From: Camarhynchus parvulus
Taxonomy: Eukaryota > Chordata > Aves > Passeriformes > Thraupidae
Assembly (NCBI RefSeq): GCF_901933205.1
Contig: NC_044573.1
Location: 85,394,546 to 85,458,545, forward strand
Direction of reading: 5' to 3'
DNA length: 64,000 nucleotides
Positions 25,265 through 38,240 of this stretch are shown here, in pieces. The notes below the pieces were generated by a model. That model was not told the origin of the DNA. It saw nothing but the letters and a program-made list of their open reading frames with translations, and did not search any database. A program made the translations under genes and the position numbers. Each line of letters starts with the position of its first letter. Position 1 is the first letter of the stretch.

Positions 25265-25464
25265 GGGGAAGGGAAGGGAAGGGAAGGGAAGGGAAGGGAA
25301 GGGAAGGGAAGGGAAGGGAAGGGAAGGGAAGGGAAGGGAAGGGAAGGGAAGGGAAGGGAAGGGAAGGGAAGGGAAGGGAAGGGAAGGGAAGGGAAGGGAA
25401 GGGAAGGGAAGGGAAGGGAAGGGAAGGGAAGGGAAGGGAAGGGAAGGGAAGGGAAGGGAAGGGA
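25265..25464 (+). repeat. (GGGAA)n microsatellite, about 40 units, nearly pure
   Basis: Exactly 200 bp on the plus strand, beginning with GGGG and otherwise uninterrupted GGGAA pentamers. It is directly preceded by an A-rich stretch (AAAAAGAAAAAAAA, 25250-25264). Every frame through it is open because a 5-bp unit cycles through all three frames without stops. That yields several overlapping false frames on both strands (REGKG / PFPSL repeats, 25144-25518). The purity implies recent expansion, and length polymorphism is likely. The homopurine mirror repeat is of the kind that can form triplex DNA. Confidence 0.98.
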
Positions 25465-28107
25465 CCATGCAGCATTGAAGGGGAAAAAGTAGGAAGAAAG
25501 ACTAACTTTGCCACTCAAAAACTATACTCTGGAACTGTACTGTAAGTGAAAAGACAAAACTGAACTGAATTACATAGAAAACAAAATACCGATTTTTATT
25601 TTTCATTTTGTATGACTAATGGTATTTTCAATGCCTGGGAAGGAAGTCCTACAGTATGTCTGTAGGAGCTCTATATACATAATTTAGTAGACGCAAAACG
25701 GCATCTCAATCTCTTGTTCCAAAATGTCCATGGTCACTCAATTACTGGAAAGAAAAAGAGGAGAAAAGAAGGGCAGACATAAATAATATATTCTGATGTA
25801 GAAATTGATTTTTATGGGCTTCCAATCAAGCACAAGATGTTTGAAATTATTTATACTATTGGAGGGAATTCATGTGCTATCCAAGGGCCTAAAGGGCCTA
25901 TGGGACATTAAAGCAAATATATCAGAGATACAGGCACTTCAAGATGAGCTTCATCTTCCTCACAGTGTACTTCTACATGAACACAGTGCCCCCAAAACTA
26001 TTTGAACTTCCAGTCTCATCTAAAACCTAAAAACTCACTTACCCATTTTATATAACTGTAAGTAAAAACTCTGGCTTTATTTATATATATATCTATGTAC
26101 GAAACATCAAGACCTACAGCTTAAAATGTTAGAGGTAAAAAGAAAGCAAGGAGCCTTCTAAAATTTTGCTTTCTCTTATTTTCAAAATGTTTCTTCTGTT
26201 TGTGCCAAAACTTGTATACTTACTACCAAAAGATGGTATTTTGACCAATAAGGTAATAATGCTATTAGATATTACTCATTTACTGTTCAGAATACAAAAG
26301 AAGATAAAAAAATGCACTCTTAAGAATTATGTTAAATATATATTATCAATAACTAAGAAAAAAATAGACAGGAAATGGAATGTCTTTGGCCTAATATTGT
26401 CTGGTTTACGTTGTTTAAAGGTCTCAGTTGAACATCTCTATTTGTCATAAATCAGAACTAAAAACCACATATGAAACATATGGAAAAACATAACACTCAA
26501 AATCAGCAACTTTATCAGCTCACAGGTGTGAAAATACTGTATCCACAGCTTGAACTCAAGCACAGAAAACAAATCTGAAAATGTATTTTTATAGAAAAAA
26601 AAATAAGGGAATGAACTAATATTCAACAAGAGCATTTTCTTTGGTGCTTAAGAGAAAACAAAAAAAGGTGAGACTCTGAGAAAACTACTAACCAAAGTAC
26701 AGCTAGCTTCACCTTTGAAAAGCAGAGAAGGATACTAGAATACACAGAAAAGGAGATTTAAATATAACAATACTGTGGCAGAGCACCGTGGTCTTAGAAT
26801 TTCACGGAAAGAATATTTGAACTTAATGTAAAACACAAGCTTCAGTCTTCAATGTGTTAATTGGAAAGCTACTTTTTCTGTCCCTCCAGTTCACTCTTTT
26901 GAGATGCAAATAACTGCATGTCTGGTGATGAAAATTAATATGTAGCAATGAGCCTCCTAATGTTATAGGGTATGAATATTGGATCCTTTTATAATGGTTT
27001 CTTACAACAGGAAAATAAATGTTGGGATTCTGTTTAACCGATTGAAGTCCATAATCTGGTTTTTAACCAAAATAATTATTCCAGCTCTAATTACCTTCTT
27101 TTTACATCACAAAATATACTCGAAGTCAAGTAGAGAAGATATAATAAAAGCTTCTGGTAATAAAAGAAGGAGTTTGAAAAGGAATTTGCACATCAGCAAT
27201 AGCAGTCTAACTGAAGCTGTGATTAACTGCTAAAATAAAATTGAACGAAAAAATTCAAAACATCAGCAAAAGTGAATGGGTTCACATTCTGAATTTCTGT
27301 CTGGAATTTCTGCTGAATTTTTCTCTCTGATAAACTTTAACACACTACATCATACAAAAGGCAGTGGAGGATATTAATTCAGAAGGACATCTGTTACCAA
27401 AAGAAGCTTCCCTCTGTCCCGCATGTTAAATAGCTTTATTTATCCTGATAATATTTGACAATTTTATCACATATGGAATTTTTTCAGTTTGTTCAGATTA
27501 TTTGGACCTTTCTCACATTTGACCTTCTTCTCTGCCACAGCCATTTGTAGAATCAGATGTAATTTATTACCTTGAGATATTGCACAACTTGCCTTCATGG
27601 ACCAAAATGATTTTTTGTTTTCCTTTTTTTTTCTTGGATAGTCTTTTCATGACTATCAAATTATAGTGTTACATGAGAAACAGAAATTTCTTTCTGAAAG
27701 ACTGCAGACATTTTTACGAATCTCCCTCTGAACTAGTTTTTGAAAGGATTGGACAATTGTCAGTACAGGAAATCTCTCTAAATTTTGCACCTGCATGTAA
27801 TATGTGGCCCAAGAAAGATATCATAGCCATTTGGTTTTCCAACAGCCTTCAAAAAATTATCTCTATCCACTTCCTAGTAGAAGATGTTCACAGAAAATAG
27901 TACCATTAGAGCTGTTAAACTACAAAGTAAACAATAAATTACTTTTACCCCCATTTCTTCTGCTCTAACATGCAAACTGTCCCTTTGGAATCTCATGCTA
28001 CAATCTCACAATGATCTTATTATCATGCATAGTAAACAGTATCATTTAGTGTACCAGAACAGAGCTAAATGGACAGGCATGAGTAAAATACAGAGAAGTC
28101 TCTCTTA
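25465..28107. other. Unique AT-rich sequence
   Basis: No gene or transposon is recognised. Frames at 26166-26450 and 26979-27233 are Lys/Ile/Phe-rich as expected from base composition. The 75-codon plus frame at 27673-27900 has a mixed composition but no recognisable family and no flanking splice consensus. Confidence 0.55.
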
Positions 28108-28325
28108 TCACAGAATCACAAAATCACAGAACATGCTGAGGGAGCCCACAAGGACCACTGAGCCCAACTCCTGGCCTTGCACAAAACAGCTCCAGGAGTC
28201 ACACCATATATCAAAGGGCACTGTCCAAATGCTTCTTGCACTCTGTCAGGCTGTGCTGTGACCACATTGCTGGGGAGCTGTTCCAGTGCCCAACCACCCT
28301 CTGGGTGAAGAGCCTAAACACAACT
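28108..28325 (-). mobile_element. CR1 LINE fragment, 3' end, minus strand
   Basis: The plus strand starts CACAGAATCACAAAATCACA, the reverse complement of a CR1 terminal microsatellite tail. It continues 'accactgagcccaactcctggc', GCACAAAACAGCTCCAGGAG and 'gagctgttccagtgcccaaccaccctctgggtgaagag', the reverse of the CR1 3' UTR and pol C-terminal junction. It is about 220 bp and 5'-truncated. The terminal tail is comparatively well preserved. The 88-codon frame at 27995-28261 overlaps this element and unique flank. Confidence 0.88.
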
Positions 28326-31300
28326 TCCCTGACACAACTTTCAACAATAAAAGGTACCCTAGGTATAGATAAAAGATAAGCTAGCTACAATTAAGGTAGA
28401 AATAATTCATTACTGTTCTGCATTTTGGGCCTGTCATGCTTTCTATGCAATACAGTAAATTTAACTGCAAATAGTTAAATTTTAAGGACAAATTTTGAAG
28501 CAGTGATAGTCTCCCTTCTACTTCCGTGGAGCTGCCTTCCAGCATATTAGGTTTAGAAACGCTAAAAATGACATAAAAAAAGAAGTTTTCAGCCACATAT
28601 AATCCTGGTCAATTGCATAAATTACTAAAGACCTGATTTAGACAAGACAACCAACTTGCAATTATAAAAGCTGTTTTGTCAGAAATAGCAGTGTGGCTCC
28701 ACGAGGTTTGTACTCCAACTTTTGAAGAGGTTTTCTTCCATTAAACTTTTTTTTATCACATTTAGTTTGAGAAGAAAAGCCCTCTTCAAAGACATTTGAC
28801 AGAGCAGCTGCTTTGGCAAATCCCTGAATTTTGCTGGGAACTATTATTATAAACTACATAGTGTTATGCTTCACTTGCCTAAGTTTTCTTGAGTAAGTAT
28901 GACTATTCAATACATGGCAGTGCTTTGACCTGCATAAGATGATGTAATATGACCTCTGTACTTAGGCCTTTTCTTCAGACACCTAATAAAGTCATGTCAC
29001 AACCCTTTACTAAAGTTAGTGATTCTAACAGGAAAAGTGCAATCAAATAACACCAGAACATACAAGAAATTAAATTACAAGGCTTTGAAAAAAACCTATG
29101 AATCTGTGGCACTGAGATTCACACAAGAAAATATAATTTGCACAAATGTGCTTACAGAAGATGGAATTCATCTACCTGAAACATGGCCTGGCATTTAACA
29201 TGGCATCATGTTTCCATGGCACACTGCACAGTCAAGTAGATAAGGAGTGGCAAACACCAAAAATATCACATCTTATTTTGGGATCAAATTTATGAGACAG
29301 CCATTAGGCAGTTTCAGAAATAGAAAGTTTTGACTGAAAAAATATAAAGCAATAGTAGACATGTCACACCCCAATCATCAGTTTTCTTCCATAAGGTTCT
29401 GAACTGGATTGTGCATGTGCATCTATCTAGATGTACTGTGGAAGTCCTACAACCACATGACATCATACAGAACTGTAATAATTTCTTATTCTAGGCCCAT
29501 ACTTTCTACATAACATTACAAGAAAGATATTTTTGTACATGGGAGACATAATTGACTGAGACACTAAACCCCTTCCAGCCTTGAATGCAGACAGCATCAA
29601 AAGAAACAGCAAGCCAGTGTGAGAAGCTCAGGTGAACAGAAGAACAGGAGTAAAAATCAAACCTCTCCCTTTGTAGCAGATATTCCCTCCCTCCACCACA
29701 GGAGAGCTTATCTGTTGTCTCTTTGCTGGTGCAACAATTCAGGGCATCTCCCCCTCACATGAATTTGTTAATTGGTAAAATAACTCAATCAGGACAGCTT
29801 GCCTTGTAGTGAGTTATTTTGGCACCATGGAAGTGACACTCGCAGCTGACAATACCTTGAAAGCAAGATTGTAGGAAGATAAGCTGGAATTTCTCACTGA
29901 CAGACAATTCACTTTACAACTCTAAATATTATACCAAACTTTCACAAAGCAGAAAGCTTCTGCACATTCCCTGGAGTGTGTGGGGATGACTCTTCAAGGC
30001 TTGGGATACCTGCCTTGAGTTACTGTCTCCAGGGTTGAGTGAAAGGATTCTGTGTGCGCCATCATCAATTCGGTGGCAAGTTATTGACTCCTAATCTATA
30101 CTATTTCTGTGCTAGCCATGGATAGGTACCTTTATGTTATTCACTGTTCTATGTAATCTACTAGTAGTTCTTTTGTTTTATACTGTGTAGTAAGTAACCA
30201 TGTTTAAGGCCTTTTTTCTGTTAGTCTCCTGTCTATTTAAAAAAAAAATCTAATTTTATAACCTGATCAGCCATTCTTGAGAACTTGTGAGCCAGAGCGA
30301 TTTGGGTGCACATCACTTAAGTAGAGCTGCTGCCAAAATCTGAGACTAAGGCAGGGCTTGTCTAAACCTCTCATTCAATCCACAATATCTTTTTAAGAAG
30401 CACAGGCCCTCTTGAACTTGAAACCTAGTCTGTTACCTCTGTATGAGGTTTTATACAGTTCAGCATCCTTGACTAAATTCACTGGTTGGGTTCATTAAGA
30501 AAGGAAGATGGCACTCTGCATGAGCAGATGGACTATATTCGGTTTTTTTCCCTGGATATTCTATTCATAAATGGATAACAAAAGCTCATTTATTCTCACT
30601 GTGCGCAAGTTCCCACTTATCTCTTCACACTGGAGATAAGACCACGGAATTTGAATTTTAAATAAATAATTAATAAATAGATTCACTTGGTTTTGGAAAT
30701 GAACTAGCTCATTTCATGTTTTTTGTAAAAGTTATGACTATCTGCAGTTTCTTATTGGGTAATCTATTAAAAAAAAAAAAATAAATAAAAAAGGACCTGG
30801 CAGAAGAATTACGTAAGACAGCCAATTGGTTATAGCAGTACCATGTCCTTGTCAGGAAAACAGTTATGTTTAAACTCCAACTATTCATTATACATCTAGC
30901 ATTTCAAGTACTCATTTGTTCTGCACTTTTATTGTGTGAAGATACAGAACAAGGAGATTAATTATAAGATAGAAAGCTCTATTTTAACAAAAACATTAGG
31001 CAAAGTTCCAAATTAGTATGCAAACCACCCAAGTCATCAAAAATATACAGTAAAGTTCAAACACTGGCAGATTTAAATACAGAAATTTAAATCTGAATGT
31101 TCTGTTTTTCATCAGCCTAACAGCTGTGGGGCTGCCAAGGACTTAAAGTACTAAAAATATATTTTATCTATTTATTATTAAAGATATTGTTATTGTATTT
31201 ATCAACTAAGCTGAAAAATATCAGTTAAAACAAATGCTTCCAAAACTCAGTTTTCAGTCTCTCGTTACTGCAAGCACCTGGCCACAGTAAGTATGAACTG

Positions 31301-31331
31301 TACATACTCTTGCAGCATTGAATAGTTTAAA
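28326..31331. other. Unique sequence; possible unrecognised old LTR
   Basis: Between about 29550 and 30390 the text is less AT-rich than its surroundings. Near 30260-30390 it has a promoter-distal LTR feel ('gaacttgtgagccagagcgatttgggtgcac', 'ctcattcaatccaca'). I cannot place it in a family or define ends, so no element is called. An A-rich stretch lies at 30769-30791. A strong donor-like GTAAGTATG is at 31268-31276, just upstream of the next CR1 copy. Confidence 0.4.
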
Positions 31332-31585
31332 AAACACAGTCTTAAGCTTGTGCCAAGGGAAACATAGGTTGGATATTAGGATAACAGTTTTTTTTACAGA
31401 AAGAGTGGTAAAGTACTGGAACCGTCTGCCTGGGAAGGTGGTGGAGTCTCCATCCCTGGATGTGTTTAAAAAAACAGCTGGATTTGGCACTTGGTGCCAT
31501 GGTTTAGTTGAGGTGTTCCAGCATGGGTTGGTCTCAATGATCTTGAAGGTCTCTTCCAAACTAGTCATTCTATGATTCTATGAAA
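31332..31585 (+). mobile_element. CR1 LINE fragment with readable ORF2 C-terminus
   Basis: About 255 bp at the 3' end of a CR1. One frame is still open across the pol C-terminus and reads KYWNRLPGKVVESPSLDVF, a signature of the last part of CR1 ORF2. The element ends with CTTGAAGGTCTCTTCCAAAC and the intact tail ATTCTATGATTCTATG at about 31581. The preserved frame and tail make it one of the younger CR1 pieces here. The 85-codon plus frame (31318-31575) and the antisense frame at 31254-31568 derive from it. It is 5'-truncated and cannot be active. Confidence 0.95.
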
Positions 31586-34519
31586 GCTAGTCATACATAG
31601 GATACCTCTAAAATGAATTCTGATACATCTTTAGCCAATACATTAATTGAACTGACACAGACACACAGGGAAGAAAGAAACAAGGAAAGGTTCTTGCTTT
31701 CCAGACAACACAGCTAATTTAAGTTACAATAAGTTAAAAAGAAATCTGTGTTCATCATTTCAATTCAAGGCCACCATTATCTGAATGATTTAGGAGGCTG
31801 CAAGAAATCCTGTGAGAATAGGAAACTGGGAGAGAGCTCCATGAATCAGTGATGCAGGCTGACACATCAACACTTAGAAACAAGAAGTGTTGATGCAAAC
31901 ACCTCATATCACTGATATTTACTGTGTAAAGGAAAATCACATTACACTTACACCAAAAGTTTCCTAGCTCTTCTTTTAAAGTGCAGTGTTAGGAGAAGTG
32001 GAGAAGGAAGAGAGAAGTAGAGAATGTTGAGCTGACACACTCTAAATCTTGGATGAGAAGCAGATTACATGTCTGGCAGTGCTGTTATGAAGAAATAATG
32101 ACAATCCACAGAAGGGCAGTCCATTGTTCCAACAATTAGGACATATGGTGGTGTCATTTCTCTTACACATTGTAAAAGGTGCTCGCGGCTGCATAAGCAC
32201 AGCAGCACAATACAATACTGGTTTGCCACAGCCAGACCAAAAGACAAGACATTTGAATCAAAGACAGTAACTGATATTCATGTCACCTCCTGTATTGCTT
32301 TAGCTCACAGTTGGTGATTCATTTCTATGGGTGTCTTGAGGCTGCATTTGGGACAAAGTCCAAAACCTACTGAGATCAAAGTTTTAAAAGCAAAAAGAGT
32401 TGAAATGTGGAAATACTTATTTATTTATTCATTGTTTATTATAAATGAAATGCTATGACAGATAATGTTATAAAGTTAATTTGCTATCAGTAATTCATCA
32501 TTTCCTTCAAAATGTTACTTGATTTAAGTAATTTATAAGAAAAACTTATATTCTCTCGGTCAAAAAAATATGATTCTGGATAATATCTAAACCCACATTA
32601 AGATAAAAATATTCAGTTAGGGCTTATTTATATTTTTTACATCCTGAGGCAATGTTAGACTTCTAAGACTGTTCTGTGCTAAGACAGACACCCATGGATT
32701 CGTTTTAATATTGATTAAAAGAATGGGTTTTGGTACTGGCAGTTGTCAAAACAGTATCCCTATGGAAATTGCAGACTTGTTTAGAACACTATTTCATCTG
32801 TTTCTGAAGAATAAGTGACAGCATTGGTGTTTGAAATGTGTATGTAGAACTCTGGGCCCAACAAACTTAATATAACCACTGAGGAATCACAGCCCACCAT
32901 CCCCTACTGGTTTTGCCTTTAACTAGTCATAACTACATTTACTGAGTACCTTAAAATCCACAAGATTAACTTGAACAGTAAAATGAAGAAGAGTTACAAT
33001 TTTTCTTGGAGCTCACAGCAGCAACATTGGTGAAAAGGAAATTCAGTGCTGTGCTAGGCAATTACATTTTCTAGATGGTGAATAGGATCTATGCTACTCT
33101 TACAAATTCAGTTTCCTGGCTTTATTTAAATATACCACGAGAACATAACTGTCTCTTATGTTCCTTTTAAAACACTTATCTCACTACATCTATCAGAAAT
33201 AAAAGTATTTGTCTTGTCTAAATGAGAGACATAGATTTCATGAGGTTCTGCTTACAGAGTAGCATAAAATGATATGGGATCAATATTGCCCTGCAGCTCT
33301 TCTAGAAAAATAAAATTAGAAAGGTATATTTCTTTGTTTACAACACATGTAGCTTTCCAGAAAGAGTAAAAAATTTTTTCTGGACACTATTTTTCTTGAT
33401 TGGCCACTGCTGAAAATCAAATTTATAGATTATTTTACCGGCTGTTTATTAGTAAATTTTCAGATTGGTGATGATAAGCCAGGGACCACTTTCGATTTTT
33501 TTTTTTAATAGTATTATCTTAGGAACAGATTGCATGAAAATTAGTCTGGGCTTCGACTAGACTGCACAGAAAGCAAGGTAACTCAGAAATAACATGAACA
33601 CAGCCAGACACAAGAAGGTGAAGTTGCAACAAAGTGTTCAAAACTAAGGCAGATGAAGGTAAATGTTACATGTACTCATTTACAAAATGAGAATTGCAGC
33701 TCAAGAATCTTGCAAAGGTAGCCATCTCAGATTAATACAGAAATAAAACCATGCTAATGATTTTCTAATACACATTTCGCATTTTCTCTGCAAATACAGG
33801 ATCTACACCATTTGTTATGATGAAAGCTGACAGTGCAAGATAAATTCAGCACTCAGAAAAAATCTGGAGGCCAAAGATAATGACCAGCAGTTAGAAGGGC
33901 TTTATTAACATTCTGAGAAATTCAGACACAGAAGTTGTTTACAGCTGCACATTTTAAAAAGTAATTAATATGATAGCAACTTTTTCAGTCATGCTTTATT
34001 ATCTTGCTATATGGCTTCCTCTGCAGGAGAGTTTCTGTTCAATATGTGCCAGGGCCCTGTTGCACCTAAGGATGTGAGAACAGATACTCCAGAGCCAGTC
34101 TGCAGGTACAGACTTTTGACATATGAGACCTTTTACCAGTTTGTAGCAAAGTGAAAGAACTTCTTTCTCTCTCCACACAGAGCCTGTTCCTTTTCTCCAA
34201 GGGCAGCACAAGCTAGAAACTCAACCATGGCAGCACAACTTCTTTAATCCCCCTATCCTCCAGCCAAAGCCTCCTGATGTAAAATCTAAGCAGTAAACCA
34301 GTTTCCTGTTATACTTCCTTAGTAAATTGACTTAACTGAATTAATCTGCTACCATAGTGAGGAAGTAAAGTTTTTCTTGTCTGGTCTAAAAGAACCACTC
34401 ACTTTGCAGCCAGTGTACATAGCCTACTTCCATGGCACTACTACTGAAACTCTAATTTATATGAATTAATGACAAACATTCCACTGAAAAGAAGGTAGGA
34501 AGAAAGACAATTTACTTGT

Positions 34520-34557
34520 TGAAAAAAACCAAAAAACCAAAAAACCCAAAAAAACAG
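34520..34557 (+). repeat. A-rich (CAAAAAA)n-type low complexity
   Basis: About 38 bp made of A runs separated by CC or CCC (AAAAAAACCAAAAAACCAAA and onward). It looks like a slippage-prone simple sequence. No retrocopied sequence is recognisable upstream that would make it a retroposon tail. Confidence 0.8.
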
Positions 34558-37266
34558 AGTTGCTACTCAATTTCAAATAACTATATGTTCTGGATCGCAG
34601 CTTGGGCTGTCCCTTTCTCTTTACCAATTCCCAAAAAGCCCATTGTCAGTGTAGAGCAAAACTACTACAAACTTCATAATAAAAGATTTTAAGAAGGTCT
34701 GTGACATCTCAACCCTGGAACACAGGGCTGGCTTCTCCAAACTCTTCTCTTGTTTAATTTCTAGTCATAAGGAACAGCTAGTGCACACTGACAGTATACC
34801 TACATACACTCATACAATGTATAAAACTTCCACAAGTATATGAAAATCGTCACACCTGATCAGACAGAGCTTAGCAAAAGAAAAAAAAGAGCATAAAACT
34901 GATTGTCATTTTGATGTGACAACAAAGGATGCCTTTCAGATTCCTGGTAAAACAGATAAGTGAAGAATAAAGGTAAGTAATATGTTCAGGACCAAATAAT
35001 TTATGACTTTTCGGCTTTTATTAGGTATCAGAAAAATAATGGAGGATACATGCCTTTGTTTCATTCACTCCAATGCAAAAATCCCCACCTATTTGGCAGA
35101 TATCATTTCATTTCTGCTGTAATTGTAAAAACTATTTTTAGTCATTGCTAAGAGCTACACAAGCTAACCAGCAGAGTACAGATGAGAAAACTTCCTGACA
35201 CAGTTCCAAAGAAGATACACTCAATCTCTTGCAAGAAGCATGGCAAAATGCTTTAAAAATCCAGGAGAAAAGCTTTTAAAGTATTACTAATAGGTTTTTT
35301 TCCATATGCTGCAGCCTCACTTTTCTGTGAGCAATATGCCTGAACTGCAGATAAACAGAATCACTGCTACTGAGAACATATAGCTGGGTCTGATGCAGGC
35401 CAGCAAGGGTCCAAAAGGATTTATTAGCAAGGCATTCACTGTGTATATGTCACCTTAAAAATCTAGGGTCTGGCTGGAAGCAGCTCAGTGCTCATTAGTA
35501 AGTCTGACAAGTATTGGACAGCCCCATGCAGAGCAGGCTTAGAGTTCTCAGCAGTCAGCAGTCAGAATCAGGAGAGCTGGAAAGCATAATACCCAAACTC
35601 TTGCACAGCCCTTGACAGAGACATTTGGCTCTACAAATAGCATTTTTTATAACTTAGCAGTGATTCTTCTACACTAAGTATGGATCTCCAGAGATGTGAC
35701 TTTGCACCATAGGCCTCAGAATTCCAAAGTCCATTTATTACCTTGGGAAGGATCCAAATAGAGACTCACTTTCAAAGTCCTACCTTTTAATATGACAAGT
35801 TGACATGTAAGGGTAACCTTGAGTACAGTGAAAGCAGTACTAAGATATTTCTGCAGAACAAACTCAACTGAACTATGTGAAGTTATTCATTGGCATTTAC
35901 ATGACAAACTTCAGTGCTTCTGTGAAGTTAATGACACCTGAGATGCACAAACTCAATCCCCAAGCTGATCCAATATATCTGCAAACTCAAAAGTTCATAA
36001 TTATGAGATTCAAGATAAAATATTTGGAAAACAATATATAGAATTGGTCTATGAGAAAACTTAGCAAAGGAATCACATATTAGGAAAAAGACTGTTATCT
36101 ATTTTAAAAAAATAGATAATGCATTGCAATAATAAACAAGATATACCATTTTCAAAGTCACAGCTACTGCTTTATTAGTTTTTATCAAAATTATTTATGT
36201 TTATGAATGATGATTGGATTTTATTAAGTATTGGTCAGATATCTTAGGATCATGGCTTCACAGTGTTAGTAAACACATCTTATTTGACTTTTTTGTTTCA
36301 ACTAGTATATGCTGATCACTGGAAGAGAGATGTCAGTTGGTATCTTTCTTACTAGCTTTCTTTCTATCTTTCTGTACTTTACAATTCAGTATCCATCTGT
36401 TTAAAATACCTAGATCTTAAACAGGAAATAACAGGATTTTTGGATTCACAATTATAAACAAAAAACTAATCTGATTTCCTTACCTACCACAACATGCCGA
36501 AAAATCACTGGAACCCTTGAAAACAATATTCTTATTATGCTAAAGAAAAAATGCATCATAGGATTTGTTATATCCTATGCATTGGTACAGGCACTTCAGG
36601 GAATCAACCCTCTTCCCAATAATTAATAGAAAAAATTATGAGAAAAAATTAAGATAATTTTGATTTGCTAAATTAGGAATGCATTGTAATTAATACACAT
36701 TACTTAATAAGGTATAAAATTCAATTAAATACACATTGTAAATTATAACAGTGTTGCCTATTAAATTGCATGTGCATAAACAGATTTACTCGTGCAGCCA
36801 TGAAGGAGTAAGATGTGAAATTGCAATCATCAAATCATCACTTGCATGTAGCAGTAGCAGTTTCATGACCCAGATTTAACTATAGTGAATATAAATATAG
36901 GATAAACCAACAATTTATTAAAGCACAACAGTCACCTAACAGCAGACACCTTAAATTCACTTGGATGACCCATTAAAAAACCATCACCAGGGTGTTACAG
37001 CAAAGTCAGCCCCCTCCAGCCCTCTAGAGAATTTGCTCATATTGATATACTGGAAACTCTTCTCCTGACCATCAAACTTGCAACCTCAAAAGTCAGGCAA
37101 AACTAAGTTGCTCTTACAAATTCTTCTATACCATTATTTCTACTTTTCTGCCATCATCTACTAAACAAAGGAATCTTTATACAGATTCCTGTATCTATGT
37201 ATCTATGACTAGAGTTAGTGTAGTAAATGGACATATTTTAAGTTCATTCACCAACTAACTCCACAA

Positions 37267-37294
37267 AAACGAGCAGAAATTAAACTGCTCGTTT
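37267..37294. repeat. Inverted repeat, 10-bp arms
   Basis: AAACGAGCAG (37267-37276) and CTGCTCGTTT (37285-37294) are exact reverse complements around an 8-base loop. It is small, and an isolated example of this size can arise by chance. No run of T follows that would suggest a pol III terminator. Confidence 0.85.
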
Positions 37295-38190
37295 GGACAC
37301 ACATATAAACACATGCACACAAAATTGGATTTTCAAAAGGTGGAGGCCAGGAACCACCTGTTGATCTTGATAATCTGATTAAAGGGGCCATCAATTAAAG
37401 GGTCCATCAATTATTTTTCTGTGTTCATATATGAGTCGCATAATTTATTTATATGTTAAAGCTATTAACTTTATGACAGCCCCACAGTTATTTGGAAACT
37501 ATTGCTTATGCTTAGAGCTTTTTAGCATCAATTTTTGGTTGACATCCAGTATTTGAAGTATATTTACTTTTTCTTAATGTGTTGCTGCTTTTACTTTCCC
37601 AAAAGCAAGGGACAAAAGACACATAAATTGTGCTTTAGGCAGCAAACCAACAGCATTGTAACAAAAAAATACAGGCAGGAGTTTTGGTTTCAATTTTCCT
37701 GTGAGACAGGAGGTTTGCCTTATTCAGTTTGTCAAATCTGAGTACAGTAACTTTTCCATTTTGTGAATTTTTTTCAGATGACAATACTCCAAGTTAATTG
37801 TTTAGTGGATAGTAAACAAGATTTTGCCACAGTATTACATAACAGAAAAGTCCAGCACTAAATATTTAGTCATACTAATTAAACAACATTTAAGCTGTAG
37901 TTAAATGGATCTTTTTGATTCTGCTTTAACCACTGAATTAGTTACAGAAATATTAAATGTCCTGAAAAGTATGTGGGAACATTGTGGAAGACCAAATAGA
38001 ACTCAAATAATAGAGTATTTTTCAGATACTTTTCCCCCCCACTATTATTAATATTTACATTTGTTTGTTTAAACTGTTTTCATATCAGCCACATGCTGTC
38101 AACTGTTAATCAAAGTTTTATTTAGTTAGTTTATTTATCAAGTATGACAGCTCTTGCTATAGCACATTAAGCTCAAAGAGTTTACACACT

Positions 38191-38240
38191 AAGTGAAACT
38201 TTACTGTTTCACAGTAAAGTGAAACACTTTACTGTTTCAC
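38191..38240. repeat. Interlaced direct and inverted repeats
   Basis: ACTTTACTGTTTCAC occurs twice in the same direction, at 38198-38212 and 38226-38240 (offset 28). Between and overlapping them, ACAGTAAAGT (38211-38220) and ACTTTACTGT (38226-38235) form a 10-bp hairpin with a 5-base loop. GTGAAAC / GTTTCAC pairs add a second, alternative stem. The pattern suggests a local duplication with inversion. Confidence 0.88.

Noticed and set aside
25144..25518. Cluster of overlapping frames on both strands (REGKG and PFPSL repeats)
   Set aside because: The same artefact of the (GGGAA)n microsatellite.
34869..34980. Strong donor (AAAG/GTAAGT at about 34973) with a protein-like frame upstream
   Set aside because: The frame ends in a stop before the donor and no acceptor pairs with it, so it does not make an internal coding exon.
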